Made by a program: the position numbers and the translations under genes. Below are positions 48,084-57,899 of a stretch of DNA of 64,000 bases, piece after piece (position 1 is the first letter of the stretch; each line of letters starts with the position of its first letter). The notes under the pieces are model-generated. The model had not been told where the DNA came from. It worked only from the letters and a program-made list of their open reading frames with translations, and made no database searches. The stretch is from the NCBI GenBank assembly GCA_963995505.1, contig OZ023182.1, positions 4,022,707 through 4,086,706 on the forward strand, written 5' to 3'. This stretch comes from Hypericum androsaemum (lineage: Eukaryota; Streptophyta; Magnoliopsida; Malpighiales; Hypericaceae).

Positions 48084-48500
48084 TTGAATGAATCAGTTTT
48101 ACTATTGGCTATTACCACAATCCCTGACTTCTGCGTGCAAGCCCTAAAGCCAGACCCAGCCACTGCAAGCTCAGATGACCTAGGGCTGGTTCAGATCACC
48201 ATCAACATGACCTCCCGCTTCGCGAAGCGTGCTTTCCGAGTCCTCGAGTGGCTCCAGCCCCAACCCGGGCTCCCGAGCTCTGTAAGGACCAGCTACGAGA
48301 TATGCTCCGATGGCCCGGGGCCACCGAGGAATTGAAGCGAGGTGACATCAGGCTAGTGGTGTTTAATTCCGGGTTGGCGATTATTTCATTCGGTGAGTGT
48401 GCGGATCGTTTGAGATTTACACCATCTCCGTTTGGCGATTTCTTCAGGTATAAAATAATAAGCTCATTAACTACTCTACAACTATTACTACTCTTGTGAA
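48084..48500 (+). pseudogene. Broken PMEI-like copy
   Basis: The first frame encodes DFCVQALKPDPATASSDDLG and VQITINMTSRFAKRAF, parallel to the intact gene's DPNFCMQALKSDPATPRADH and TQIAINLASGFARQ. Homology then shifts frame (about 48270-48320) to ATEELKRGDIRL, parallel to ATEALKRGDFNG. The signal peptide and first Cys are absent, the third-Cys region is scrambled, and the C-terminal YNNKLSSYC end is lost. It lies in the same orientation downstream of the intact gene, consistent with tandem duplication and decay. Confidence 0.82.
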
Positions 48501-48932
48501 TAACTTATTAATTAGGTTGATCATTTGACTAGTTCAAATGTTAATGTTGATGAAATGCACATCCTACCGTAGGGTAAGATGTTTGCTTCATATAATATAT
48601 AAGAGCGTTATTCTCTCATTGCGTTCGGTATGATGAGTTCACTATCGATAAATAAAAGTAACAAAGATGCTGCAGAAATTAAGGGTGAACCCGATGTCCA
48701 ATAAAACTGAATCACCATTCTTCGCCTACAAATTACAGAAGAGATGGAAAAAAACAACAGCAGTTCCTATGGGAAAAAAAGCATAAAAAAATAACTTCCT
48801 CCTTTTTATAGTATCCTCCGTAATAGTTCCCCATCCAAGTATTTCTGATACATCGATTGTACCTCCATTAATTCTAACCAGATAGCGAACGAACGATATT
48901 TTTTCCAAACAGATTGATCAATCTCGTGAAAT

Positions 48933-49664
48933 TCACGAAACGTCGGGGCTATTTACATTGTTAGAATCCGAACTCTGATCGGTAATCGACTGGTCATCCT
49001 TCAAGTTGGAAGGCAACAAGCTGGAACTTCTCGGATGGAACGTAGGTACCCTCTTCCCTTTCCCATCTCGGATAACGACCTCCTCGTCTTCTTCGTCAGG
49101 AACCTTACACTTTTCCCCTAATATTATTGTCTTGGTCCAGACAGACTCCTCCTTCCCTCCACCACCACCGCCACCTTTCTTCTCGGCCTTGTCCTTAAAG
49201 CTCGTGATGGTCCTCGCGACCGACAGGCTCCTAGGCACCTTCAAGCTGATCGCCGACTTGAAGCTCCTCAACGAGGTCGACTTGGTTATGTACTGGTCCA
49301 GGCTGCTTCTTCCGTTGTCGTTCGACAAGGATGGTAGGTTGACATTCCCCGGGAAAGGGTCCGTTGGCCTCGCCTGCTTCGCGGGCGGCAACGGGAGCTC
49401 CTTCGTCGTGTAGTCCTCTTCCTCGTCCTTGCCCTTCTCCGCTTGTTGAGGAGGGGGAAGGGAAGGATGAGACGAGGTCTCAACCGGATTCTTGAGGGAG
49501 CTTTCTTTGGATTCCGGCTTTGGTTTTCTTCCAAACCGGACCCCACATAGGAGGGTGGTAAAGGAGATGGTGGCTGCCATGGAAATAAGAACAAGAGAAA
49601 GAAATATTATTGACGTCTGATTTTGTTGGTTCTGGTCGTATCCTGTAGGGATACTCCTTCCCAT
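48933..49664 (-). CDS. Plant membrane-anchored protein of unknown function
   Basis: A single exon of 243 aa on the minus strand. One membrane segment lies near the N-terminus (about 17-41, SIIFLSLVLISMAATISFTT). The rest is polar and probably disordered, with acidic (EEEDYTTKE, PDEEDEEVV), Pro-rich and basic parts and a run of eight glycines (about 170). The block SVWTKTIILGEKCKVPDEED recalls a conserved C-terminal motif in uncharacterised plant single-pass proteins. I do not know a function. The start at 49664 precedes the membrane segment directly; no upstream exon was seen. The + strand frame across this region is taken to be a shadow. Confidence 0.7.
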   Translation of the reverse strand: MGRSIPTGYDQNQQNQTSIIFLSLVLISMAATISFTTLLCGVRFGRKPKPESKESSLKNPVETSSHPSLPPPQQAEKGKDEEEDYTTKELPLPPAKQARPTDPFPGNVNLPSLSNDNGRSSLDQYITKSTSLRSFKSAISLKVPRSLSVARTITSFKDKAEKKGGGGGGGKEESVWTKTIILGEKCKVPDEEDEEVVIRDGKGKRVPTFHPRSSSLLPSNLKDDQSITDQSSDSNNVNSPDVS

Positions 49665-49689
49665 AATAATAACCGGGGTATTGTTCCAA

Positions 49690-50196
49690 TTTTATCAGAT
49701 GTCCGCGAGGGGTGGACGAGGTTAGGGACGGAGGAGGAGGAAGAGGAAGGTTGTTGCTACCTAGCCATTAGAAATTGTTAGAGGAAGGGAAAGGAAAGAT
49801 CAGGATTAGGGGAATCCTGCTCTTTGGTTTAATGATTCTTTTCCTTTTTGGATAGGTGGTGAACATGTACAGATATTTTTTTTCCTTTTCCCCCCCGAAA
49901 ATGGTGTTTCAAGAGATGAGAAAATATTATCAATATTGCATCAATTTTTTAGGAGGGAGAGGAAAGGAGATTCTACTCTCTGTCAACAAGGAAATGATCA
50001 TACATGAGCTTGTTTTTGTTAATTCAATCCCTATTTCTGTGAAGTAATTCTTCGTGGTCCTGAGTTTTCGTGACACAGCTAATACTTGATAGACGCTGTT
50101 TCAAGATGATCCAAAAGAAGATCGTATATGGAAATTACGGTTAAAATATACGTACATGAGAATTTTTTCCTGGTCCAAAATGATCGGGTAGGGCGA
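49690..50196. other. Promoter side of the 48933-49664 gene
   Basis: About 49690-49760 is purine-rich (GAGGAGGAGGAAGAGG on +). No coding feature is supported up to the next element. Confidence 0.45.
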
Positions 50197-50205
50197 AAAT
50201 TTTTA

Positions 50206-51484
50206 GGGCAAATTACTCCTAATTTTGGTGTTTGATCATTCTCTTTCTTGGGTCCCTATATTTTAAAAACTAATTTTACTGTCTCCCGTGTTTGATTTTA
50301 TCAACTCTCAGATCCCTGGATGACATTATCGACATTTTTTTATTTTTGGTCAAGAAAATAACTATTATACCTCTGTGGTCATCTTCTCAGACGAACCCAA
50401 CATTCCAGTCATCTTTTCCGGCGAACTCAGACGGCCACCAAATTTCCGGCAAACTTTTCAGCCACCACCAAATTTTTTTCGGCGAAAATTCACCGAAAAA
50501 AATGAAGCCAGTATCAACAAAGTTATTAGATTGAGCACCCATATCAACAATGAAGCTCACAATTATGAAAATTCCCAAATTGTAATCTTTGGATAAACCC
50601 TAAAATAGAAAATCCCCAATTTGCAATCCTTGAATCTCTGCCATGTCGTTTCCATCGATGGGGTTATTCAAGAAATCTCAATTTGCAATCCTCTTCGTTC
50701 AATTTCCATCGAATGCCACCAAGAAATCCCGAAATGTTGTTCTCGGTGACCAAGATTCAATTCAATTCATCCGACCCAGATTCCATTTTGGTTCGCCGGA
50801 GACGCGAGGAGAGGGGCGGTTGATGAGGTCGACGAGCTCATGGTTGAGGGACGCAAGGTGCGACTGAAGCTCCGACCGGAGCGTCAGAAATGGCACGAAC
50901 GTCCGAAGCTCTGAGATGCAGGCCTCGGGATCGAAGCCGGAGAGAGGAACACGCTGGGCTTGAACCACGGCGGCGTGTCTCCCATCGGATCAGAGAGCAG
51001 GTCCGCCGCCGATCAGGTCGAGATCGGATCCGCCATCCCCCTCACTGTCGCTTCAACTTTTTAATTATTTTCTTTTACCTTAGAGATCTCAAGCTTTTGG
51101 ATCGGGTCCCTAGTAACAGCAGCTTCTATTTTTCATTAATTTGTGGGTGATACTAATATGTACGAAGAGCAAATGTCGGGAAAATGCCTAATCCGTTGCT
51201 TTCTTGTGCACGCCGATGAAGATCACTTAATTAGGGTTTTTGGTACATTTGTTTGGTCGTCAGAGAGTCGCCGGAGTTTGTCGGAAGGTTGGATTTGCCT
51301 GAGAAGGAGACCAGATAGGTATAATAGTCATTTCCTTGACCAAAAATGAAAAAAAGCTGCTAACGTGTGCCAGAGATCCGAGAGTTGATAAAATCAAACA
51401 CGGGAGACGGTAAAATCAGTTTTTAAAATGCAGAGACTCGAGAAAAAAGATGATAAACCCAAGAAACTATGGGATAATTTGCCC
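50206..51484. mobile_element. Pack-MULE-like element carrying a COG2 fragment
   Basis: A 1.28-kb element with inverted ends of about 200 bp. The left arm 50206-50400 and the right arm 51484-51295 share, for example, TCTCCCGTGTTTGATTTTAT on the left and its complement on the right. The outer ends are GGGCAAATTACTCC and GGGCAAATTATCCC. The flanking 9-mers AAATTTTTA (50197-50205) and AAAATTTTA (51485-51493) match at 8 of 9. It contains an exon-like GC-rich piece and no transposase. Confidence 0.83.
50816..51036 (-). pseudogene. Captured first-exon fragment of COG2 (Golgi tethering complex subunit)
   Basis: On the minus strand an ATG at 51036 opens MADPIST, followed by an in-frame TGA (51015-51013), then SAADLLSDPMGDTPPWFKPS. 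A frameshift near 50940 leads into GFDPEACISELRTFVPFLTL and RSELQSHLASLNHELVDLIN. This order matches the N-terminus of plant conserved oligomeric Golgi subunit 2 (SATDxxSDP...PLWFKPSLFLSP...YISELRTFVPFDTLRSEL). Homology stops after LINR, which probably marks the captured exon's end. It is broken by the stop and the frameshift. It lies inside a MULE with long inverted ends. Confidence 0.85.
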
Positions 51485-51493
51485 AAAATTTTA

Positions 51494-52132
51494 CGTTGGT
51501 CCATGAGATCGTCGTATAATAAGCATTAAGGTACGTTTGTCATAGTTTTTAAAATTTGATAGCCACTTTGAGATTCTTGGTCCAAATATTCACGAGATTG
51601 GATAAAAGTTTCACTCTTCACATTTCAAAACATTACCTCCTGATCACCCAGAATTTGGCAAACCATAAATTTTCGGGAGATTATTTCCATCTAAAACAGT
51701 TCAAGATAAGGAGAACCAGGTTCACTAGATCAAATCAAACATTCAGGAATACGAAATTCAGTAAGCTACCAAATAAATGAATTAAAAAAACCCCCGAAAC
51801 CCTAAATCGAATTTAACTAATACTTTTAAATTTAAGTACTAAAATTTGTGATTGCGTTTAAACTTAAAAGTTGATAGCTCAAATGTAGATTATTTAGATA
51901 CCAGATATTTATTTTTTATAAAAAGCACGCGGATATTTTTTTGAGGAATAAAAAAAAGCACGCGGATATTGATGGCGGATTAATGCTTGCCCCAACCTTC
52001 TTTTATTAATGATAATATCTACCGTCCAATTAGTGTGATATCTCCTCTTTCTACATTGTGACTATCAACTTCGTTAAAATTTTAAAGCGATAAATTCTGT
52101 TGACAAAAAGTATGGTAGGGAAAAACATTCGA
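51494..52132. other. Spacer between two Mutator-like insertions
   Basis: AT-rich. A short duplication of AAAAAGCACGCGGATAT occurs at about 51920 and 51955. No gene was seen. Confidence 0.5.
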
Positions 52133-52141
52133 TAAAAAAAT

Positions 52142-52877
52142 TGGCAAAATAGTCGTAAGTTCCTGTTGTTTGAAAAAATTAATGAATAAGAACAGTCTAA
52201 TATTATTTAGTCCCTGAAATTTCAATAAATTAATTGATCAGTCCTTAAACTATTATAAGTGCCAAAATACTCCTAGTTCAACTAAAGATTTTTAAATTAT
52301 CTAAGGACAAAAATTCATTTTGAGATATAACGTATAATTATATTTAGTAAATTTAAATTATTCTTCAAATTAAATTAAAAATACCCCTAGTTTGTCTATG
52401 CTAGATTTTTTTATAGTTTGAACCTTTCAAATTAACAAAAATCAGTGAAAAAATTATTCTTATATTGGATCTAACTAAATATAATATACAAAATGCATTG
52501 GCGTCAGTATATGTGTTGCGTTCAATTGAAACAACAACGTTTGTCGATTGTTGTTTGTAGTGCTTCGCGTAGAAGGTTCAACCCTCTGTCTAACCTAACT
52601 ATTTCATATAAATTGGAATTTGGGTAGCGGGACATGGATGGGTTCCAAAATAGAAATTAAATAGTGAGTGGTTAGGTAGCGGAAAATGGTTGGTTCGCAA
52701 AATATATTTTTTGTCCTTAGATAATTTTGTAATTTTTGGGTCAATCAAGGCAATTTTGATACTTAAAATAATTTAGGGACTGATCATTTGATTTATTAAA
52801 ATTTTAGGGACTAAACAATACTAGTGTTCTTATTCATTAACTTCTCCAAATAACAGAGACTTATGAGTGTTTTACCC
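52142..52877. mobile_element. Mutator-like non-autonomous element with ~185-bp inverted ends
   Basis: A 736-bp element flanked by the perfect 9-bp repeat TAAAAAAAT (52133-52141 and 52878-52886). The arms (about 52142-52330 and 52877-52690) share TTAATGAATAAGAACA, TTTAGTCCCT and AATTATCTAAGGACAAAAA in opposite orientation. The interior is AT-rich without coding capacity. The poly-A nature of the duplication weakens it slightly, but the long arms are unambiguous. Confidence 0.82.
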
Positions 52878-52886
52878 TAAAAAAAT

Positions 52887-53388
52887 CTGTTGCGACACAT
52901 TTGTCTTTGCGGTGGACTTTTAGAAATGCAGATCTTTTATCAGACTTCAGAAAAGGAATATCTTTTATTAAATTATGTATAATCCATAACATGAAAGATA
53001 ATTAAAATAACGTCTCTTTTAGGGTGCGAATTTTGGAATTTGGACTGTTAAAAATTTTGGATTTAAAAAACACCGGAGTTGTAACAAATTCTAGCAATAA
53101 AAAAGTTACAGATGGTTCAAGGAGACAGAAGAACTAAGCTTCAACCTTGTTACATTTGAGCGTCAGTAAAATTTTTCCAGGGGACTAGTTAGTGTACATG
53201 TTACACTAAGGACAAAAACCCATCAACAAACGGGAACTTGAGTTAGCAGATGAGGAACATATCTAACCTATCCGAAAAGTTGACTGTACACAAAAACTCC
53301 GGGACATGAATAGCAACTGCACAGTATGAATTCTTCCCGAAACCTCTTCTACTCGGCCGCTTCGAGAAATCGAATGTCGATTTTACGT
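52887..53388. other. Spacer, includes the likely 3' end of the NIPA-like gene
   Basis: AT-rich to about 53110, then less so, probably the 3' untranslated region of the minus-strand gene starting at 53388. Nothing else is supported. Confidence 0.45.
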
Positions 53389-56042
53389 TCAGGCCTTTTC
53401 CTTGGCTGAAGCTGATAGCAGATGGTGCAACGTCGCAGCCTGGATAACAGCACTCGGGTTCATGTCTTGGAAAGATCCGTTTCGACTATGACGATCAGTA
53501 CCGACTCTCACGAGGCGGCGAGGAAGGTTCCGAAGTAGCCTATTCGAAGTCACTAGTAAAACGATACCCATCATGATAAAGAGCCTGCGTAAAGAAATTA
53601 CATTAGTTGTTGATTCCATGTTTTGGTACAGCCACACTTTAGCAGGAGAAGCCAGAATGATCAACAAAAGGAAATAAAATACAAGCTGATCGTGTTACCA
53701 TCCAACCAGAACTAGAAGACGAGCAGAAGGTGCTGAAGGCAATCTTTCCCCCAAAGCAAGCATGCCCGCAACTACACCGGTAACTATGGATGCAATAGCA
53801 GCGCACGTGGAGACCACAATTGCCCTGCCATGTTTAAGGCCTCGAGTCTGTATGGTCATTAGTACATAAATGGTAGGCAATGTGAAAAAGTATGCGACCT
53901 AAGGACTCAGAGATGAAGGTTCCAGGAAAATGATCTGGAAAAAAAGAAAGTGATCGAAGTACCTGGTAATAGAATCCTGTTCCACTGCAGGATGTGCTAA
54001 TTAAGATGCACATGGGAAGCAAAATAGGGTGAAAGCCCTGTTCCAAGAATACAAATCCCATCTTCGATATCACAGAGGCCATCCTGCACTAGCATGATCT
54101 TAAAGTTAGGCTGTCGAGCCTCTCTTTCGATGACTACAATCAAGAGCTCTTTTTTTTTATTTCACCATAATTAACAACTTGCGGAAGGTCTGAGTACCAT
54201 TTGCTAGTTTATTGTTAGAACCTTGAGGCCTCAATTCTGATTTTTTTAATCTAGATACAGGAGTTAACTAACATGTTACCTGAACAATCAACTACGCTTA
54301 TACTATAGTTGGGTGCTTAACAAACAATAATACAGTTGCAACCCGAAAGTGATATCAATATAAGATTTGTGATGAAGGTTTTACCCAAAAAGAACGCCAG
54401 ATTCCAAGCCGTAAATGATTTCTTCAACAACTTCATATTCCATCTGCATTGGGCATCAAATAAAAGGCAACAGGACGATATCAACCAAATATACCAGACA
54501 CCGAAACAAAGACTGATAGAAGGCATCAATATAGACAAATATACCGTCTCTTGTTCCCTTCTTTGCCGCCTATACATACGTATCCATCCATTAAGCATCA
54601 CCTGCCGCAAACGAAGATTTATTTGTTTGCATAAACAAAGACACAGAACATGATAACAATTAAACTCTCAGAATGACAAACAGAACTATGAATCAAAAGA
54701 TGAATAAATCCATCCCTTATTTTACAGTTAGCCAATAGAAGGGACTTCCGCAACTAAATACAAAATAGACCAAAACAGGTATCTTATTTTTCATAAATGA
54801 ATTCACAGGCATGCTCATGCCTTTATGCTATTCTTCAGAAACAATAATGTTCGCAATTTCTACAAGTAGGTGCACAAGGAAAGGTACCTACAAACAAGAT
54901 CGCAAGAACAACTCCTAGCAATGGTAACTGAAAGACAGAGATGGAAGAAGCCTCTTGCTCCTCGCCTCCTGCCCCTACCCCTGCAAATAAAAGAACGAAT
55001 ATAAGGATTAGCTTAGAAAATGACAGTCATAGAACACAGGGGAGTCACTCTCCAGAACGATATATCAATGAAGTTTCCAAGCAGTTGTTCATGGGCATCT
55101 GATTATTTATCCAAGATAAAACCTCAGAGCCCTGACCTTAACTAGGACATCCAGGAGGGGTAATCAATCTCGGCAACAGATTTAAAGAAACCCAATAAAT
55201 CAAGAAACAGAGAGCACTAGCCAAAAACGAAAAAGCTGGAGATTCAAGAGATTGATTGATGGCCATCAAACAACAACAAGAAAGATATCAACGCATGTAT
55301 GTGGAACAAAACACAAAAACCAGAAATTAGCAATGACAAAAAGGATAACCAAAAAATCCGCACCGCAGATGTGGCTGTGACCAAAAAGAGAATCAAGAAG
55401 CTTGCATACCAATGGTACCAATCCCCGCTAATGTGATGCCCAACCAATCAATGGCATTCATCCGCTCCTTGAGGTAGAAGTGAGAAAACACGGAAAGGAT
55501 TGCGAGCCCGCAACCCGAAACAGGTTGAATCACAGACACCTGAAGTTAAACAGACCCACAAAGCCACATTACAACAACATCAATGGAGGAACAGGAACGA
55601 GAACAAGTCCAAGAAGTTTCTTTCTTTTTCCCTTTAACAACCGAAACACAAACTCACAGGAGCTTGAGACAAGGCCTTCAACATCAAGCCAGCTCCGGCT
55701 ATATCCAAAGCAACCCCAATCAACCAAGCCTTGTTCAAAGCATACGCCTTCAACACCTGAAGTCCAATCGACCCCCATCAATTCAAAGATTGCAACTTTT
55801 TCCCAAACCCGGAATCCAAAACACGAACAATGCCGACCCAGAAAACGAATTCCAACAAAAGGGCAATGCAAATTAAGACCAAACCACCCCCCCACCCAGA
55901 ATTCAAGGGCATTAAAGGAAGGACCTTTTACCTTTAGCTTGAAAGAGAGAGGGGGGAGGATGATGGTCCCCTTCTTCTGGAACACCTTCCCTATGTTGTT
56001 GCCGGCGGTTGCCGCTAGCGTCAAGCATATCGCCTCCCACAT
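53389..56042 (-). CDS. NIPA-like magnesium transporter (NIPA8/9 type)
   Basis: Nine exons on the minus strand: 56042-55932, 55756-55658, 55539-55410, 54980-54892, 54601-54545, 54443-54385, 54083-53963, 53847-53699 and 53584-53389, giving 336 aa. All junctions are GT-AG and in phase. The start [20 protein letters not shown] and the blocks [55 protein letters not shown] and [20 protein letters not shown] match plant NIPA8/9. About nine membrane helices are visible. The C-terminal tail ([15 protein letters not shown]) is conserved in the family. NIPA proteins belong to the drug/metabolite transporter fold and are annotated as probable magnesium transporters; plant members have weak or untested transport activity. 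No disruptions were seen. Confidence 0.94.
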
Positions 56043-56289
56043 CTTTCCCTTCCCTTTCTCCTTCTCTCTCGATGAGCCACGAAGGAAAAAAGAAAAAAAG
56101 AGAGAAAAGAAACGAACTTTTGGTATACTTGTTTTTGCCTTTTTGGTCGGTCGATTGGTTATAAGAAATGAGGGGAACAGTATTAGAAAAAAGTATTATA
56201 TGGAAGTGTTTATGCGTGGGTTGATGATGGTGGCGGGTTCGAGGTTGTCCACTCTGCGTCGGTGGTGGCTTAGCTGAGCTGTTACTTAC

Positions 56290-57110
56290 GCGCGGCCGCT
56301 TCTATCCGTCTTTTTATTCTTTTCTTTTCTTTTCGGCCCTATTCGACGAAACATATTAGAAATTGATAATAAAAAATAAATAGTAGATGGTAGATTGAAG
56401 AATGTGTTTGGTAAAATCAACTATCAGATATCAATTCAAATTAATAGATTATAACGATTGAAGGACTTAGTTATTTACTATATTTATGAAAAAAATTTAA
56501 AAGATATTAGTTTTGTAAATTTTTTGTTTGAAGTATTTTCTTATATAATATAATTGACATCAATTTTTTTATCAAACATATAATATACAACTATCTAGTA
56601 AAGATTCATATTCATTGAAAATATAATAAAAATAACAATATCATGTAATTTCATATATACTAAATATATTTATTTTTATTTATGAACATACGCATACTTT
56701 AAAATATATGTCGAATGAGAAAAACTTATTTGTTAATTTTGTATTTATTCTTTTTGATATTTTTAAAATAATTATTACAACTTTTTTTATCCAATATTAC
56801 TATTGAGAATTTGATTCTCCAAAAATATTTTATGTTCAGTTAGATAACTTTTGGAATTAAAAAATAGATATCATTAATTAGATGTATATTAGAAATAATA
56901 TAATTCAAAATTATTATCTATAGGAAAAATAAATTTACCAAAAAATGCAACCAAAATTATAAAGAATAAAAATAAATAACTAACTAACCTACTATCTATT
57001 AGTAGATTGAAATAATTACCCAATCTACTATTTTACCAAATAGGTAGATTATACTTTATATTCTTAATCTACTATCTACCCCTCTAATCTATTTCAACAA
57101 ACATACTGAT
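56290..57110. other. AT-rich stretch, possible non-autonomous element
   Basis: GTAGATGGTAGATTGAAGAA with GTGTTTGGTAAAAT (about 56384-56425) has loosely matching inverted sequence at about 57000-57105 (TCTACTATCTACC, CAACAAACATA). This could be an old MITE. I could not fix its ends or a target duplication. Confidence 0.35.
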
Positions 57111-57284
57111 CTATACGAATGTAAAAATAATATTGAAAAAAAATCTTTAAAATAGGACCTGATCGATGTCCTTGTTTTAATTGGTATGGGGTGATGGATT
57201 TGGTGCTGGCAATGTAGAGTTGCTAGCACCGTCCTGCTCGTCAAAATTTTCCCAGATTTTGTGTTTGCTTAAGATATCCGTTCT

Positions 57285-57510
57285 CTCCTCCAGTGTCGGC
57301 GAGGACTTGGGTTTGTTTGGCTTTCCCGGCGAGGACTGGCACCTAGACGACCACTTCCAGGACATCGGCTACACCAACTTCTGGTTCCAGCGGCCGAAAT
57401 GAACGAGCGTCTCCGGTGACGGTGGGCCCCAGCGTCGACGAGGACTTCATTTTGTTTGGCTTTCTCGGCGACGACTGGCACCTAGACGGCCACTTACAGG
57501 ACATCAATGA
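57285..57510 (+). repeat. Two ~75-bp direct copies of an exon-like segment, 137 bp apart
   Basis: 57294-57369 and 57431-57506 are close copies. The + strand translations are GEDLGLFGFPGEDWHLDDHF and DEDFILFGFLGDDWHLDGHL in different frames relative to each other. The region to 57700 is GC-rich and continues as DINDLFSSNLSEAGSPQPL. I do not recognise a family. A captured or decayed exon duplicated in place is one reading. Confidence 0.6.
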
Positions 57511-57744
57511 CCTATTCAGTTCGAATCTCTCAGAGGCTGGGTCCCCGCAACCACTTATTGTCGTCTCCGTACCGGTCAACTTCGCTTCGGCTGAGGCTCT
57601 CCTCGTCGTCTCCAAGCTCGAGCTAGCCTGGGTCTTCCAATCTCTCAGGGCTCGGAATGGAAAGATACTGGGACTCGTCGCCGACCAAGCTCTGGAATCA
57701 AATAGTTGACTTTGTATTTTTTTTCATTTGGAACTGTTATGTGT

Positions 57745-57885
57745 ATTTTTTGTTTTAAAATTGATGTACTCTTGTATTTTTATCTTTGAAATTGATGTGC
57801 GCTTGTAGTTTTGTTTTTGAAATTGATGCGCCCTTGTGATTTGCCTTTGAAAATTGATGCACCCTTGTATTTTTGCTTGATGTGT
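57745..57885. repeat. Minisatellite, about four units of ~35 bp
   Basis: Units have the form AAATTGATGYRCYCTTGTA followed by TTTTTRTCTTTG, at about 57758, 57790, 57824 and 57852. They directly follow the duplicated exon-like segment. Confidence 0.72.
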
Positions 57886-57899
57886 CATTGATATTACTT

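Noticed and set aside
49006..49413. 135-codon frame on + across the membrane-protein gene
   Set aside because: It mirrors the minus-strand gene; composition follows the low-complexity complement and no family is recognised.
55480..56277. 265-codon frame on + opposite the first exons of the NIPA-like gene
   Set aside because: The minus-strand exons with in-phase splice sites and strong family match explain the region.
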